DNA of 64,000 bases from positions 1,364,001 through 1,428,000 of the forward strand of contig JAYXKI010000005.1 of assembly GCA_037892935.1 (NCBI GenBank), read 5' to 3'. The notes under the pieces were generated by a model. That model saw only the letters and a list, made by a program, of their open reading frames with translations. It searched no databases and was not told where the DNA came from. The stretch comes from Phlebopus portentosus (lineage: Eukaryota > Basidiomycota > Agaricomycetes > Boletales > Boletinellaceae). Made by a program: the position numbers and the translations under genes. Shown here piece by piece: positions 1 to 13,400 of the stretch (position 1 is the stretch's first letter; each line of letters begins with the position of its first letter).

Positions 1-14
1 CGCGCCACCTCTAT

Positions 15-2043
15 ATGGACCCACCGGAGCATGACGCTTCGGCTCCGTGCACACCTGTCCTTACACCGATTCCCAACTCTTCTCCTAATATGAATGTCTC
101 GTCTAGTGTTTCCAGGAAGGAAAGCTCCAACACCCTGCATACTCCTCTACTTCCCTCTTCAGAGTTGATTCTGAAGGCATGCACTTCATCTCGTTTGAAC
201 AGCCGTGGCCTAAACCTCCTTCCGATCGGGCAAACAGCATCCGCGAACGCCGTCCGCAGACAGCACCGACGCAGTGTTAGTGAACAAGGCTGTCGCCGAC
301 TCCTCAGTCCAGATGTTTTCCCTAGCCCGTGGTACACGACCAACGCCAGCGGGTCGATGACACCTTTGATAACACCGGCTGAGGAACAAGCACCGTTCTC
401 CTTTGCAAATGATTTGTTAGTACTTTTTTCTCCCCGCTACGTTTCTTCCATCCCCTGACATGTTTTGAAATTCAAGGCCAGCAGCCCCTCGAGTCCTTCA
501 CCAATCACCACCTCAAACCCCGAACCACATCACGGAAGAGGTCTCTGCATTTTCGGACAACACGTCAGTTCGATCATCTGTCTGCCGCAGCGGTGCTCTG
601 TCCCCGCTAACGGACGACGAAGTCGATGCAATCCGAAGCTTTCTCCGTCGGCACGCCACAGGTCACCGTGCACGGCAGCGTCGCAAAGCCGTAAGGCCTC
701 GGAGCTCGCGCTCACGAGACACATCCGTAGCGTCCTGCTCATACGACATGCATACGCAGATTCTTGAGTCCTATGCAACCGATGATGACGAGGTCTTCTC
801 TATTGACTATTCAGAGGACGATGCGGACGCAGAAAGTCATCTGCCTATGTCGGCTTCAGAAACTCACTCGACGTCTACCGCGTCCGTGGATGATCTGCAC
901 GCGTCTACGGATGACGGTGAGCTCGGTGAAGGAGCAAAGGATTTTGATGTCGAGACACCCATCATCCGAGACGAGATTGAGACGCCAATTGATACAGGCA
1001 ATCGCGGAACGTTTGGGTATTACGGTACGCCCGTAGTCCGTAAGCCGAGTTCGTGCTGGGAGCTGGCTGCAGCGTATGCTCGCATTCCCTGCGATGGTGA
1101 GATGGAGTCGCGACCGAGTCTTCCCGCCGAGTGGGTGAATCATGGGAGCACTGAGGACATGTCAGAAATATCGAAACCATCGCGAGAGGAAGGAACCTCT
1201 CAGTCAGGGGAAATCGACTCTGATACCTTGGAAGACGCGTCAAACAGGACGCCTGTCGCCGGCCCGCTACGATCATCTTCGCTATACTACCGTTCGTCCT
1301 CGGACTACGCTCAACAAAGTGACGATGACGACGGTCTGTCGTACCTTCGCGCTAGTCGCCAGCCTCTGGTCCCAAGGATGATAAATTCAGACTCAGAGAG
1401 CGATCGTCCAATATCTTGCTCGACGTCTTCCCTCTCCACTTCGACGTCTACGGGACGCTCAGCCTTTGCGTCCGGCATTGGCTTGGCGATTATTCCGCCG
1501 GAACACTTTGCTTATTTTGACAAGTTTGCCAACTATGAGTATGTTGCCCCGTACACTCCGTCAGAATTTGGGACGGATGGCTCTGAGGGATCGGTGACAA
1601 GGCTTGAATGTGCTTCTCCTCGGATGCAACGCGGATGTGGCATGAGGTGTAACAACTCGTTTGACGCGTTGAAGACCGACCTTACAAGTCTTCAGACTCA
1701 GAAAACTTCCGCCTCGGATGCGAAGTCCAGCACGAATCTCGCATCATTAGTGCTCAAACCTGCATTGCAAATCAATGCGCGTAGAGCAGACGGATCGAAA
1801 ATCGTGCAGCTGCCTTCCCCGACCGACACTGTAGAGATAGCGTATCCGCTGCAGACTTCCGTCAATATGCAGCGCACGGCAGCTTGCAGTGCCTCTGCAG
1901 ACGAGGCCTTGTCCGAGAATGTCAAGTCATTCATGAATCTCACTCCTAACGAGCCGAGGCCGAAGCGTACTCGCGTGAAGCTGCGACAGCTATTCTCGCG
2001 CAGTAATCTGAAGAGCGCAACAGGGCGGAAGGTCTCTGCGTAG
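15..2043 (+). CDS. Hypothetical serine-rich, intrinsically disordered protein (5' end uncertain)
   Basis: Two exons join in frame: 15-415 and 477-2043, with a GT-AG intron (GTTAGT...TTCAAG) at 416-476. The product is about 655 residues from the first ATG seen. The frame is also open from that ATG back to base 3, so the true start may lie outside the window. The protein is rich in Ser, Thr, Asp and Glu, has no membrane segment, and carries basic patches around residues 200-225 (Arg-rich) and at the C-terminus (KRTRVKLRQLFSRSNL). I recognise no domain. The acidic and serine-rich composition suggests a phosphorylated regulatory or scaffold protein, but this is inference only. The next gene converges from the - strand. 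Confidence 0.7.
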
Positions 2044-3056
2044 GCGGAACTCGAATCCAGCTACTATTCTTTCCTTTTATTTCTCCGAATGCTCTTTGCA
2101 TTCATTATCACTTTGTCTCTCTTCTCATCGCACTCTTTAATCTTTCACCGCATTTTTTCTTTACTTTGATTCATCCTTGTGCATTTACAATTGAACTCTC
2201 ACATGTACTGCTTCACACAACTCGCATCCCCACATCTTGCATTGTCTCCTAGTCACACACTCATTCAGAGCCTTCAATTCCCCTTTTTTGGATTCCCCGT
2301 ATAGTGCGCGTATTCTTAATGTCTTACAGTATTCTCTCGTTCCGTTTGGGATGTTAATATGTAGATAGTGATTTTGTGGCTTGCGTGTTTTGCTTCGTGC
2401 TTCCTCCTTCCGTTCATTTCATATAGCGACCCTTCATTCATTGTGCATTTCATTCACTGTTTAATTTCTCTTCGAGACTGTGTTACATGTTGTACTTTGT
2501 CATTGTTCAAACCCCTTGAGGCACACTTAGCGTCCCTGGCCCTGTCCTGTAACCTCCGCAATACAGTTCCTTTTGATGCGTACTACTTAGTGTGATCTGC
2601 ATTTTCATGACACAGGCGGGTTGATGAGGTTTGGTCTAGAGATGACAGAAAGACAAGCATCAAAAATCAAAAGGGCTATGATAGGGCGAGGCGTGGTCTG
2701 GCCTCTATACGCTGCTGACTCAGCTGAATCTCGAAACAAGAACGCTCAACACGGGACAAAGTCAAACTCAAGTTCAAGATTAATATCAAGATTGTTCATA
2801 AAGGTTGCAGACCCGTTAAAGATATATCTAAATAATTATTTATTTAGGTTTGGTATAGCGTTGAAGCCCTCGCGGACAGGAACTAGATCCCTTCGTTCGT
2901 TATGCCTTAATCGACAGGTCTGTGCGCAGTAGGTTAGGTTTGCGGTGGCGCCGGAGTGGAATATCGCGGATGAAGGACGGATAAGAAGTTCATTGAATCG
3001 AAAATGGAGATGATGGTCAGTTAGTCAGTTTTGTACCTTGCGGATAAAACGGATGA
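2044..3056. other. Intergenic, converging 3' regions
   Basis: About 1 kb between two converging stop codons. The left part is T-rich and resembles a 3' UTR of the upstream gene. Small ORFs at 2368-2595 and 2621-2932 have no recognisable content or conserved motif, and I do not call them genes. Confidence 0.5.
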
Positions 3057-4853
3057 TTAGGAAGGGAGGAAGGAAGGAGAGACGTACAGGCAGTCGGTTT
3101 TGCGCATTCCGTAGAGCGAGGTGTGGCTTGGGATGCCTTCGATACGGTGTACGGCGTTTAGGTTCTTCCGGAGGGTGAGTTGGAAGAGGGAGAAGGAGCC
3201 TTGGCTGAAACAGTAGTAACTCAATTCAGCCTTCCTTCTTTGGCCTTTCGGTTAGAGGGTTCAGACAGGACGAAGACGTACCGAGAGATGATGGTAGAGT
3301 ACGCAAGGAAGAAGACCCAAATACGGTACCAGCGCTCTCCATAAGCGTCGATGACCTTATCCTTGTTGGATACCCAGTTCTGGTACCAGCGGTATATCGT
3401 CGCGGAGTAATGCACGCCCAGGACGTCGATGTTCTTGACTTCGAAGCCGGCTTTTTCGACCTGGTTGACTACCCAGGCGAGAGAGCAAGACGCATCGGCA
3501 CCGGGGAAGATGTATTTATTCATGAAGAGACCCCAGATAAGGTCCTCGAATTGCCAGTCTTGGCGGATCCCGGCGACTTGGAGGACGAAGGTGCCCTGGT
3601 CGTCGAGGAGGTCGTAGACTTGCTTGAGGAAGGTGCCGTAGCGGCGGATACCGACGTGCTAAAGGAACGAGAACAGAAAAAAAAGGTTGGTCAATATCCT
3701 CGGCCTGTTCGATTTGGTAGGCAGGTAGGACACTCACCTCAGCCATCTCAAGCGCGACAATTTTCGTGAATTGGCCAGGTCCGTCAGGGATGTCACGATA
3801 GTCGCAGCAAAGTATGCGCGCCTTGTCGGGGCTAACACCGTTGTTCTTGATACGCTCGGTGCCGAAAGCCGTCTGGTGCTTGCTGAGAGTTACTCCGGTG
3901 ACGTCGCAGCCAAAGTTTTTCGCAGCGAAGGTGACTAGGGTTCCCCATCCGCAGCCGATGTCTAGCAGACGGTCTTCGGGCTTGAGGTCGAGTTTATTGC
4001 ATACGAGAGCCAGTTTGTTGTCCTGGAGTTCCTCAAGCGTCTCTTTTCTTGTTGGATCGAGAATGACACCGGAGGTATAAACCATCCTCGGGCCCAAGAA
4101 CCTAGTCTAATCAGCAACTCATATCGCATATAATTATTGAGACCATACGAACCAGCCATAGAAGTCATCACCGCCTGATGAAGGAACCAAGGCATGTTTT
4201 AGCCAATAATATTCAAAGCATTACGCAATTGAATTCGCTTACGGTCATAATGGTCTCGGACTTGAGTTTCGTCTTGGCTTTGAGTGTGGAAGATAACGTC
4301 AGGAATGAGACGGGTGAAAACATATTTGAACAGCTCTGGGGTGAATTGGAAGCTAGCCCAGTCATGGCGCATCTCCATGATATCAAGAACGTCGCCTAAA
4401 AAAGACACGTCAACGTTTACGAAAAGGAAATTATTACTCTTTTAACTGGCCTTTAAACTCGACTTTGCCGTCAAAATAGGCGTCATGGAAGGCCTGCATT
4501 GGGATTTTCTCTTGGCCTCCGTAGTACTTTGTGAGATTGACGTCAATGAAGCGGATGTAATGCTCGACGTCTTTGCCAGGGAGTTTGACTTTCTCGTTCT
4601 TGCGCTTCCCGTACGTGCTCGCATATGACCAGTAACCGATTGTGATAGGAAGAGCCAGAAGAATGACGATGAACCAGTAAGTCTTGAAGCCCCCGTATCT
4701 GACGATGGGGGTCCATTTTTTGAGGAAGTAGGGGACGCCGAGGATGAGAGCAAGGAGGACGCGGTTACTGAAATAACCGTTCCCCTCCGCCAGACCTTCC
4801 AGCGGAGCGTTCTTTATAGCTGGACTGTTTGTGACCTGCACGGACGACGACAT
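3057..4853 (-). CDS. Sphingolipid C9-methyltransferase
   Basis: Transfers a methyl group from S-adenosylmethionine to C9 of the sphingoid base of fungal glucosylceramide, in ER/Golgi membranes (family knowledge). Six exons: 4853-4451, 4395-4243, 4174-4153, 4101-3738, 3658-3282 and 3204-3057, about 488 residues. Two hydrophobic segments lie near residues 30-75, followed by a SAM-binding motif LLDIGCGWGTL and the family strings YGWFLGPRM and GVHYSATIYRWY. Intron 1 must use a GC donor (GCCAGT at 4450) to give the conserved VEFKGDVLD. Exon 3 is only 22 nt. The last codons are uncertain: a further GTACGT...CGCAAG intron would move the stop to 3021. Divergent from YIF1, with 245 bp between starts. 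Confidence 0.92.
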
Positions 4854-5098
4854 GGTGAGACGTGGCCGTCGATGTTGTTTGAATGAAAAAGAGAAAATTC
4901 GGCTGTTGCTGGCTTCTCTTCTTCTGGAGTTCCAAGTCAGTATTTACGCGACGGCTTCGCGACGCGCCGATTATATTGAATGGGGCACGTGAACGAAAGG
5001 ACACGTCTTCCGCCGCGCAAAGTTGAAAGCTTCCAGTGAAGAACAACTGTTACATAGATTGGTGCCTCCATTTGCTTAACGTTTCTGCAGTCTTGATA

Positions 5099-6387
5099 AT
5101 GTCTAGTCCTTATACTTCGTCATCCAGATCACCTCCACCTTTGCAGCATCCGGTGCCAACGCATCCTGCTTTCATCCCGGAGCCTCCATCGACGCCCAAT
5201 TCTCCTCACGGATACATGCGTTTTACTAGCTCACCTTCAAATCAGAACGTACCTCCAGCAAACTATTATGGCCATCACCAGCCTACTCAGCCGCAACCAG
5301 CCAGTGGATTCGCGTCGTCTCAATTCCAAGGATTCAATCCAGGTCCAGGACAAGGCCATCATCCAACCCAGCAGCAACAGCCTTTACCTCAAAGCTTTGA
5401 CTTCACGCAGTGGGGTGTAAACCCCGCGACAGCACAGATCGGCATGCAGCTTGGCCAGAGTGCTGTCGCTGCGGGACAGGAGTATGTGCAGAAAAACGTC
5501 AGTCTTGTTATGCTTGTTTCTTCATCTCAGTCCACCCTGATCCCTCTCTGTGTAGTTCGGGTCCCATATTCCAGTCCCCCTGCTAAAACACCATTTCAAC
5601 GTCTCCAACTCATACGTTATTCGAAAACTACAGCTTGTGCTGTTTCCTTGGCGTCACAAGCGATGGACGCGAGCAAATAGACCGACAGAGCAGGGCCAAG
5701 CACAGTGGCTACCACCTAGAGATGATATCAACAGCCCAGACTTATATATCCCTGGTAAGTCATAATGAAATCGGAAAATGACGTTGGTTCTCTTATAAGC
5801 ATCTCTTAAGTGATGGCATTCGTGACATACATTCTCCTTGCCGCTTGGTACTCCGGAGTTCAGGACCGATTCCATCCCGAAATCCTTGGTCGAGTCGCCT
5901 CACGAGCACTCGTAGTCGTGCTTGTGGAATTTGGGTTCATCAAATTGGGATGCTATTTGCTAAATATATCTGGATCGAGTCAGGTCACCGACTTATTCGC
6001 CTACAGTGGGTATAAGTTTGTTGGGTAAGTAACTCCGCTTTTAGCAGGGCATCTGAATTTGAAATGTTATGGCTCTGTAGTGTGGTATCGACCGTATTGT
6101 TCGCTTTCTTGAGCTCTAGTACGACGGTCTATTTGGCAGCTTTCTTATACTGCTTCTCCGCGAACGGGTTCTTTTTGGTGCGTGTCCCGTAATTATGCTA
6201 CTGCGCATTGTTCTTATATTTCATTCAATAGCTTCGGGCCCTGAAATACGTAGTCTTACCGGATCCGCGAGATACTTCTCAGCATGTCGGGACTCTTTCG
6301 CCTGGCCAGCGCAGTAGACGGATCTGGTTCTTGTTTGCTATAGCACTATCACAATTCCTGTACATGGGCATTCTTGTGCGTATTTAG
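5099..6387 (+). CDS. YIF1: YIF1 family ER-Golgi transport protein
   Basis: Five exons: 5099-5497, 5556-5754, 5811-6024, 6081-6177 and 6232-6387, about 354 residues. The first ~110 residues are Pro/Gln/Ser-rich and cytosolic, and contain FDFTQWGVNPATAQIG, followed by FGSHIPVPLLKHHFNVSNSY, which is characteristic of Yif1/Hrf1. The C-terminal half has about five hydrophobic segments. Yif1 partners Yip1 and Ypt/Rab GTPases in COPII vesicle docking (family knowledge). A further in-frame ATG lies upstream at 5036, but the added residues do not look like the family, so 5099 is preferred. It ends 139 bp before the SUB1 stop on the other strand. Confidence 0.92.
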
Positions 6388-6526
6388 ATCGCATGCCTGT
6401 AGCGTAGTATCTTCTATTTCCTTGTCAAAACCGAACGAACTGTGACAATTCATTTTGACATCACTGTCAAGAGAAGAAAGAATAAAATACAAGCAGATTG
6501 ATCAAGCCAAGATGAAAGATGGGATA

Positions 6527-7248
6527 TCAAGTTTGCAGTTTCTTTACAAGACCGTCAATAATGTCTGCATTGGCCTTGAGTTCGCCCACTAAAGTCACCA
6601 ACAGTTCAAGACTGTTATTTTTGTAAGAATGGCAAGGTCGTACCTGTTCTGGCGACAAAGAGATACCCTTCTTGCCGGGCTGGAGGTCATCATCTTTACC
6701 ATAGAACTCTCGGATATCTACCAGGACGGAGCCTATGATATCTTCTATAAGTGAATGGAGCAGTTCTGAATCTGAATGGCACAGACCCTTGAAGCTGCGA
6801 ACTGTAAGACGTCTCTTCTTCCCCAGATCAACAAACTTTTCGCCATCTGCGTTCGTAAAGACTTTCGACGGGATTAAAGAGAAGGTCTCATAAGTGAGGA
6901 AATTGATTTACCATTCTGCAAGTAGTCATGTCAGACAGGGCCCAGGAGAACGAAAAGACTTGGAATATGTAGCTCACCTTTGCGACATTCCCCTTCTTGC
7001 CCGACGAATCAGACGGCGAGGAATCTTTCGTCGAGCCTTTGGTCTTCCCAGGCTTCTTCTCCGGCTTCTTCTAAGTGAGAGACACGAAACATGAGTGAGC
7101 ACATTTTTTAACAAGCACGACGCGTCGAGGTTATGACCTCTGAGGATTTCTTGGATTTCTTGGGCGGCGGAGGTGAGGCCTCCTCAGCCGTCCCTGGGTT
7201 TGAGTGTCCTTCCTCCTCCTCCTCTTCTTCTTTTGCTCGTTTGGCCAT
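6527..7248 (-). CDS. SUB1: Transcriptional coactivator PC4/SUB1 (C-terminus interrupted)
   Basis: Single-stranded-DNA-binding coactivator of RNA polymerase II (family knowledge). Exons: 7248-7138, 7070-6978, a 4-nt microexon 6915-6912, 6861-6787 and 6732-6527. The Lys/Glu-rich N-terminus (MAKRAKEEEEEEEG) is followed by the PC4 core: FVDLGKKRRLTVRSFKG, VLVDIREFYG and PGKKGISLSPEQ. After SPEQ a GT-AG intron (55 nt, 6591-6645) would be expected, but splicing it throws the tail out of frame. Reading through it keeps the conserved-looking tail ELKANADIIDGLVKKLQT. One base appears to be missing at the GGG run 6587-6589, which would otherwise give SPEQ-W-GELK. It is divergent from TOM1, 248 bp apart. 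Confidence 0.85.
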
Positions 7249-7496
7249 CGCTAGGTAGTGGTGCCCAAGTCAGATTTGAGTCTGAGTGAGTCCTGGTGAC
7301 ACGGTTGTGGCGCGTCGGATCCGTGAGAAGATCACCTTCTTAAAAAGCGTGACTTTTAGGATGACGACGCCTCTAAGTACTTAAGGCTCAAGGGTGAGAG
7401 TCACCTCCCGATCGAAACTTTCCGGTTCTAGTAGTACTTTGACTTGAGTCTCTCTTTTCCTCTTGGTTGCACGCTTGCGCGTCGACTGCTGGGAAG

Positions 7497-10400
7497 ATGA
7501 AGGTCTCCCAAAAGTCAAAGAAATTCCTCCCTCCAGTACGTTCTTGTTTTCGTCTTGTTTCTTGAGAAGGGTTCCATGCTTACTGATGGATTCGTTGCGT
7601 AGCATCCGCAAGTAGACGCTCTTATAACAAACATACTCGCAACGCCCACAAATGAACTCGCAAAATTGCTGGCCTCGATTGATTCATGGAAATGGCTGCG
7701 CTCCGACCTGTATGCATGGATTCAAGTCCTGGATAAATTCGACGCAATCCTTGAGGATGTAATCCGCGAATACAATGTCGATGACATGCAGGTCAAAGTA
7801 TTCACTCCGCAAACAAAAGACACACTCTGTGAGGTCCTCAAATTCGAACGTCTGCTGTTGGAAAACTCTACGAACAGAAAGATATTCAACTCTTATGACG
7901 TACGTTTCACTTTACTCTCTTCCACCAAGTTATTTAACAAGTGTGATGTCGTAGCGATTGAACAGTTTAATGTTCACGGCCGACCTCGATGTTCTAATCG
8001 CCACGCTCCTCCTCCTTCTCCGCCCATCTCAACAATACTCTTCTCAGCCCGCATCAGCCCATTCTTTGCATATTTCAACGTCGCGGTTAGAGTCTCTGGC
8101 AAAGACTGTACCTGCATTACGGGAACACGGCATTGAGATGTTAGATTTGGTCAGTGGGAAAGGATCGAAGCGCATACTAGACTTGCCCCAAGAGGCGAGT
8201 GAGGTGAACTTTACATTCTACAGGAAAGGAGAAGTACAAAGCGAGAAGCCGAAGGATGACACCACGCTCTTCCAATCTTCATCTCGTCCACACCCATCCG
8301 CTCAGTCATCCGCGCCGCATACAGTCCATCTCGGCCCCCTAGCGCAGTCATCCAGATCTGCTATGGACATATTTGCGGATACAGTGAAGTCACACCAAGT
8401 ACCCGAGAACGAAAGATACGAGCTACTTTGTCGTATACGATTTGCACAGGCTCTTGGTGCCGGGCGTGAGGATGCCAGACACAAACTCGTGATTGCTCGC
8501 CTTCTGGCGATCGCAGTGTACGCGCACACCCATACCGAGACCCAGGCGCAATCATCACTTTTTCTTTATGATACTGATCTGGTGAACCGGATCGCTGATC
8601 TCCTTCAACAAGATCGTGACGTCCCAGTCATGGTTCAGATGGCTGCTTTATCCGCTCTTGACGCGCTTGCTAGATACCGAGGAAAGATGACGGAGGTGTT
8701 GAGCGCAGTCAATGCCGGTGTAAATCATGGCATTCTCATGTCATCGCTTCGGAAAACAGTCTCGGACATCTCAAACGCTGAGTCGACTTTACCGAACATG
8801 TTCGTGGATGCGCTTGTGTCTTTCATCACATACATCGCATCTCATGCAGGTGGCGGAAACATGGTTGTTGGTGCAGGATTGGTTCCAGTTCTGATCCAAA
8901 TCATCGCAATCACTCATGAACAACGTCTTCCTATCGTGTCTAAGTCCATGCAACTTGTTGACAACGTGTTGTATGGATTCATGAATGCATTCACTGTGTT
9001 CTGTAATAGTCGAGGAGTTGAAACTCTAACGGAGCGGATTCGCGTAAGTAGAAGCACTCTTTTCTCATTAGGACTTCGCTTGACTTTGTGTAGTTTGAGG
9101 TGGATCTGGCTATTGAGAAGTACGGGACAGATGATACTGCTCAAAGTGCATCAAACGCTTATGGTAAGTTTAACCTTTTGGAGTGGCCTCAGATCTTGTC
9201 ACTTACATCTATCTCAAGGACTAATGCCATTCACAAGAGCGGGTGTTCTTAAACACCTCCTGAGATCTATCCATCGCATGATGCAGTCTTCAGGGACGAC
9301 CGAGGGAATGCGTGGACTAATTGATTCGTCACTTCTAAAGTCCGTGCAGAGCATTATCGAGTATCGCGGTGTCTTCGGACCCACCGTTTTGCCGTTGGGT
9401 AAGTTCTCAAGGTTTCTGCTGCAAGTGAGACTTGTTGTAATGGTTCAATTAGCTATCAATGTCGTTGCGACGTTTGTTCATAATGAGCCGACATCGTTGA
9501 CCGCAATTCAGGAAGCCAAATTACCTGAGACCATATATAGGACTCTTGAAGCTGGGATTGAGCCTTCGTTTGAGGTGAGCGGCGATGAGTAATATCGACA
9601 TCGTCGACCTAATCTTAAGTGTTGTATAGGTTATTCAATCTATTCCCAATGCTCTTGGTGCATTGTGTCTCAATCAAACGGGTCAAGACCAGTTAACGTC
9701 ACGTCCTTCTATCATCCCTGCCCTTTTCTCCGTCTTCACCTCAGAAGCCCACCTCAAGGTTCTCCTGGAAAAGGAGAATGCTGTCTCTATAGGTAGCACT
9801 TTTGATGAACTCATTCGCCACCACCCTTGGTTGAAGAACATCGTGTTCGATTCTTTGATTTCAACGTTGAAGAAGATTGAAGAGCTTGGCGCGAATTACA
9901 TTCCGCCAAATGATATCCGTCATTACTACTCGCTCAGCCTGAATACTGAACGACCCGCGGCCACCAGCGAAGACGTCGAAATGGAGGATATTCAGCAGAG
10001 CTCAGAACCTGCCGCTGGTCCATCGATGAATGGGGAGACAGCGCCTCAAGCCGACGATGCCCAGTCAAAGTCTCACGATAACCTTATAATCAACTATGTT
10101 GATGCTTTCGGAAGGGTACTGCGTTTTCTTATGTTCTTTATATGTTACAAGGACACTAACAATTCGAACTCAATAGTTCTTTGAGGGCCTCTTCCAGCAT
10201 CCATCTCATTGTCGGGACTTTATTCAGACAACGGATGGCCTTGCCTGCTTCGCTCGTTTACTAAGCCTTTCATGTTTACCTTATGACTACGCGAATGCAG
10301 TGCATTCCGATTCTATTGTCCAGGTTGTTCGGACTATGGTGGAAGTTGCACCAACGGAGACGCTTGACCATCTAGCAAAGCAAGTCAGTGCATCGTTGGA

Positions 10401-13400
10401 TGAAACGAAGGAATTTTGGCAGGCACCGAATAGCGAATCAAGGTTACTGCCCTTTGTTGAAATCCAAGGTACATTTATTGGACTTTCCGTTCGCAGTTGA
10501 CGCTAACTTCAGACAAGACGAAGAAGAGTTATCAAAGGCCAATGCATTCTTTCACAAGCTGGTTACTTTACATGTTCGCATTACGCTGCTTTCAGACGTC
10601 TACTCGACCTCGGGATACACTCACGGCAGACAGGCAGTGGGCCTATTACAGAATACATCTGAGGATATTATTCCGAGGCTTGGCGCCCTCCACAGAGCCT
10701 GTATTTGGGAGAACATTGTGCTCAAAAGGGGGCTCGCGTCTAAAGGCGTTGCTGGCATTCCGAGTCTTCCAACGTCCACGGAGGAGCCTGCATTGCCGTC
10801 ACTGGAAGGAAGTTCGAGCTCGACATCTGGTATGGTACATAGCGGACAGCATTCTACCTCACCGTCCCCATCCTCCAGGGACAGCCAGAAGAAGAATGAC
10901 ACCCCAAGAGATCGCAATGCCATCGCTTTAAAACATGTAGCAAGTCAGATTCCTAATGCGCTTGGACCATTTTTCCAAGGTGTGTGTCAACCTGTGGCTT
11001 GGCGTCATTGTGCATCTCATTGTCTTTCTTGCAGCCGTGTCCAAAATGCTCCTACATCATAGGCGAACTCCGGGAGAGGAACTGAAGAAACAAGCGGCGG
11101 CTTTGTCAGCGACGTTAGCAGATGTCATGCATAAGCACTTGACTGAATACACCACTGGTGAGAATTCTCTCCCTCTTATATTATTGGTTCACTTAACAAT
11201 ATGGTTTTAGGCGACCCTACCTTCCTCTATGCTTATCATACGGTAATGATTGGCCTGATCACATTCCTGCTTTTCGACGGTGATTATATCTCTCTTGGAT
11301 TGCTGAAAAGTATATTGACGGATGGTATTTCAAATGGTATTTAGAACGATCAGCACAAACGAACTATCATGCGGTCCTGCTTCTTCAGTTCCGCAAAATT
11401 GGTGGGCTTGATGCGGTCTTGAAGACTTGCCGTCGTTATGTGGACGCTATTTCCCGCATTTCCGAAGTGAAGGAGACCGATCGAACCGAGAGCGACCAGC
11501 AAGAACTTGTGCACGTCTATGGTGGATTGAAGATGGCTCTTCATTTGCTGTATCTTATGATCTCTTTTAAACCTGCAATGGACAGTGGACAGATCTCGAG
11601 TTACATCTCAGGAAACAAGCCGGAGACGCACCCCGACTTCTACCAACCTAACGATTTCCTCGTCAAGATGAGACTCGAGATTTCTCCTTTGATACGTGAC
11701 ATCTGGCAGTCTCCATGGTTGGTTTCGGCGCCCCCCGCAGTTTGCAAATACGTCATTCAGTGTGTTCAGGAGATCATAGCAGGAGAGAATGAAGTTCCTA
11801 GAGCAGATTTCAGCTCTTCCGAAGTGTTACCAAGTTCCGGACAAGGTCTACTGCGACCTTCTCAACCGCCAGGCGAAGATCGAATAAGGCAGCTCACAGA
11901 CATGGGTTTCCCAAGGGCCGCGGCAATTAGGGCGCTGTCAAGAACAAATAACAACGTCAGTTTTGCGACAGAATATCTTTTGACACACCCATTCGAGTCC
12001 GAGGAACAGGCTGCTCCTACTCAGCCTGCTCCAGTTGAGACAGGGCACTTTCAGGAACCGTCGTCCGATGACGGTCAGGCGGAAACTGCTATGGAGACGG
12101 AAGACGCGCCTGCACCTACTGAAAGTGAGGCTCAGGCTCAAGAGAGCGCTCCTGTTGAACCGTATGAGCCGCAGAAGACTATGGAGGAACGTAGGCAGGA
12201 ATTGGAGGAGATTAGGAAATCGTTCGTTACCGATATTGGTCCGCTTGCACTCAGGCTTGCAGATGCCCACGGAACGCTGATTTTCGATGTACGACATGTC
12301 CTCATTGGGCCCGGTGACAACTACCAGCCAGAAGCAATACGCTGCGTTATTAATGACATCGAACGATTCTCCCCTGACGCTTATGATGTGCAGGAAGATC
12401 CACTCGCGGTCAGGTGTCGACTTCTTGCACTCATGCTTGCTGAGGCGCCGAAAACCGTCCTTGAAATTGCGGGAGAAGAGAAGAACTTGATGGACATGTT
12501 GCACGCGCTATTGCTTTCGCAACCAATAGGACTGGACAAGGATCAACCCTTGCCGAAATGGCTTCCTGCCCTTCTTCTGGCGATGGAATCCCTACTAGTC
12601 ACGTCGGAAGCACCCCGCCCTGTATCTTTAGTTCTGGCTGACCAACCCGTTGTTATTCCCCCGTTACTTGTCGGTCCTGCTTATACGGAGGCCCGGTCAA
12701 CTCTCTTTGAGTTATGCATACGACTTCTCAAAATTCCTGTTCTTCCGCGAGACGAACTACTCGCTACTCTAAGAATGCTGATACAACTGACCCGTGCTCA
12801 CAATTTGGCGGTCGAATTCGTACATCGCGGCGGGGTAGAGTTACTCCTCCAGAGGTTAAAGGGGCAGTCCAGCAACGCGTCGGTAACCGGTTTCCAGTCT
12901 CACATAGCGATCATCCTGCGCCACCTTGTCGAAGACAGGTCCGTCTTGGAGTCGATCATGAAACAGGAGGTAAAAAACTTGCTGTCCACTTCACGTCCCA
13001 AAGTCACGGAGGTGCTCACGTTTGTGCGGAGCTCGGCGTCAATTGCAGCACGAGATCCCCAAGTATTCCTGGAAGTTACGAAGGAATTGTGCTGCTTGGT
13101 ACGGCCGGACGTTCCAAACAACCAGATCACACTCAAGTCCAGCGCACCTAGTACCGAAACGAACTCTTCGACAGAGAAGCCCACGGTAGAAGAAACAAGC
13201 ACCATGCAAATTGATACTCCTGTTTCTACTACTCCCTCTACATCTATGGAAGTTTTGGAATCTATCATCCATTTCATGCTCGGTGAGCTTTTCAGGGTGG
13301 GCAAATTGGCATCCGATGGCCTAGCGGTGGACATATCTAAGGAGCACACAAACGCACCTGCAACGGCTTTATCTCCTCAGTCGTCCACTTCAGATAAAAA

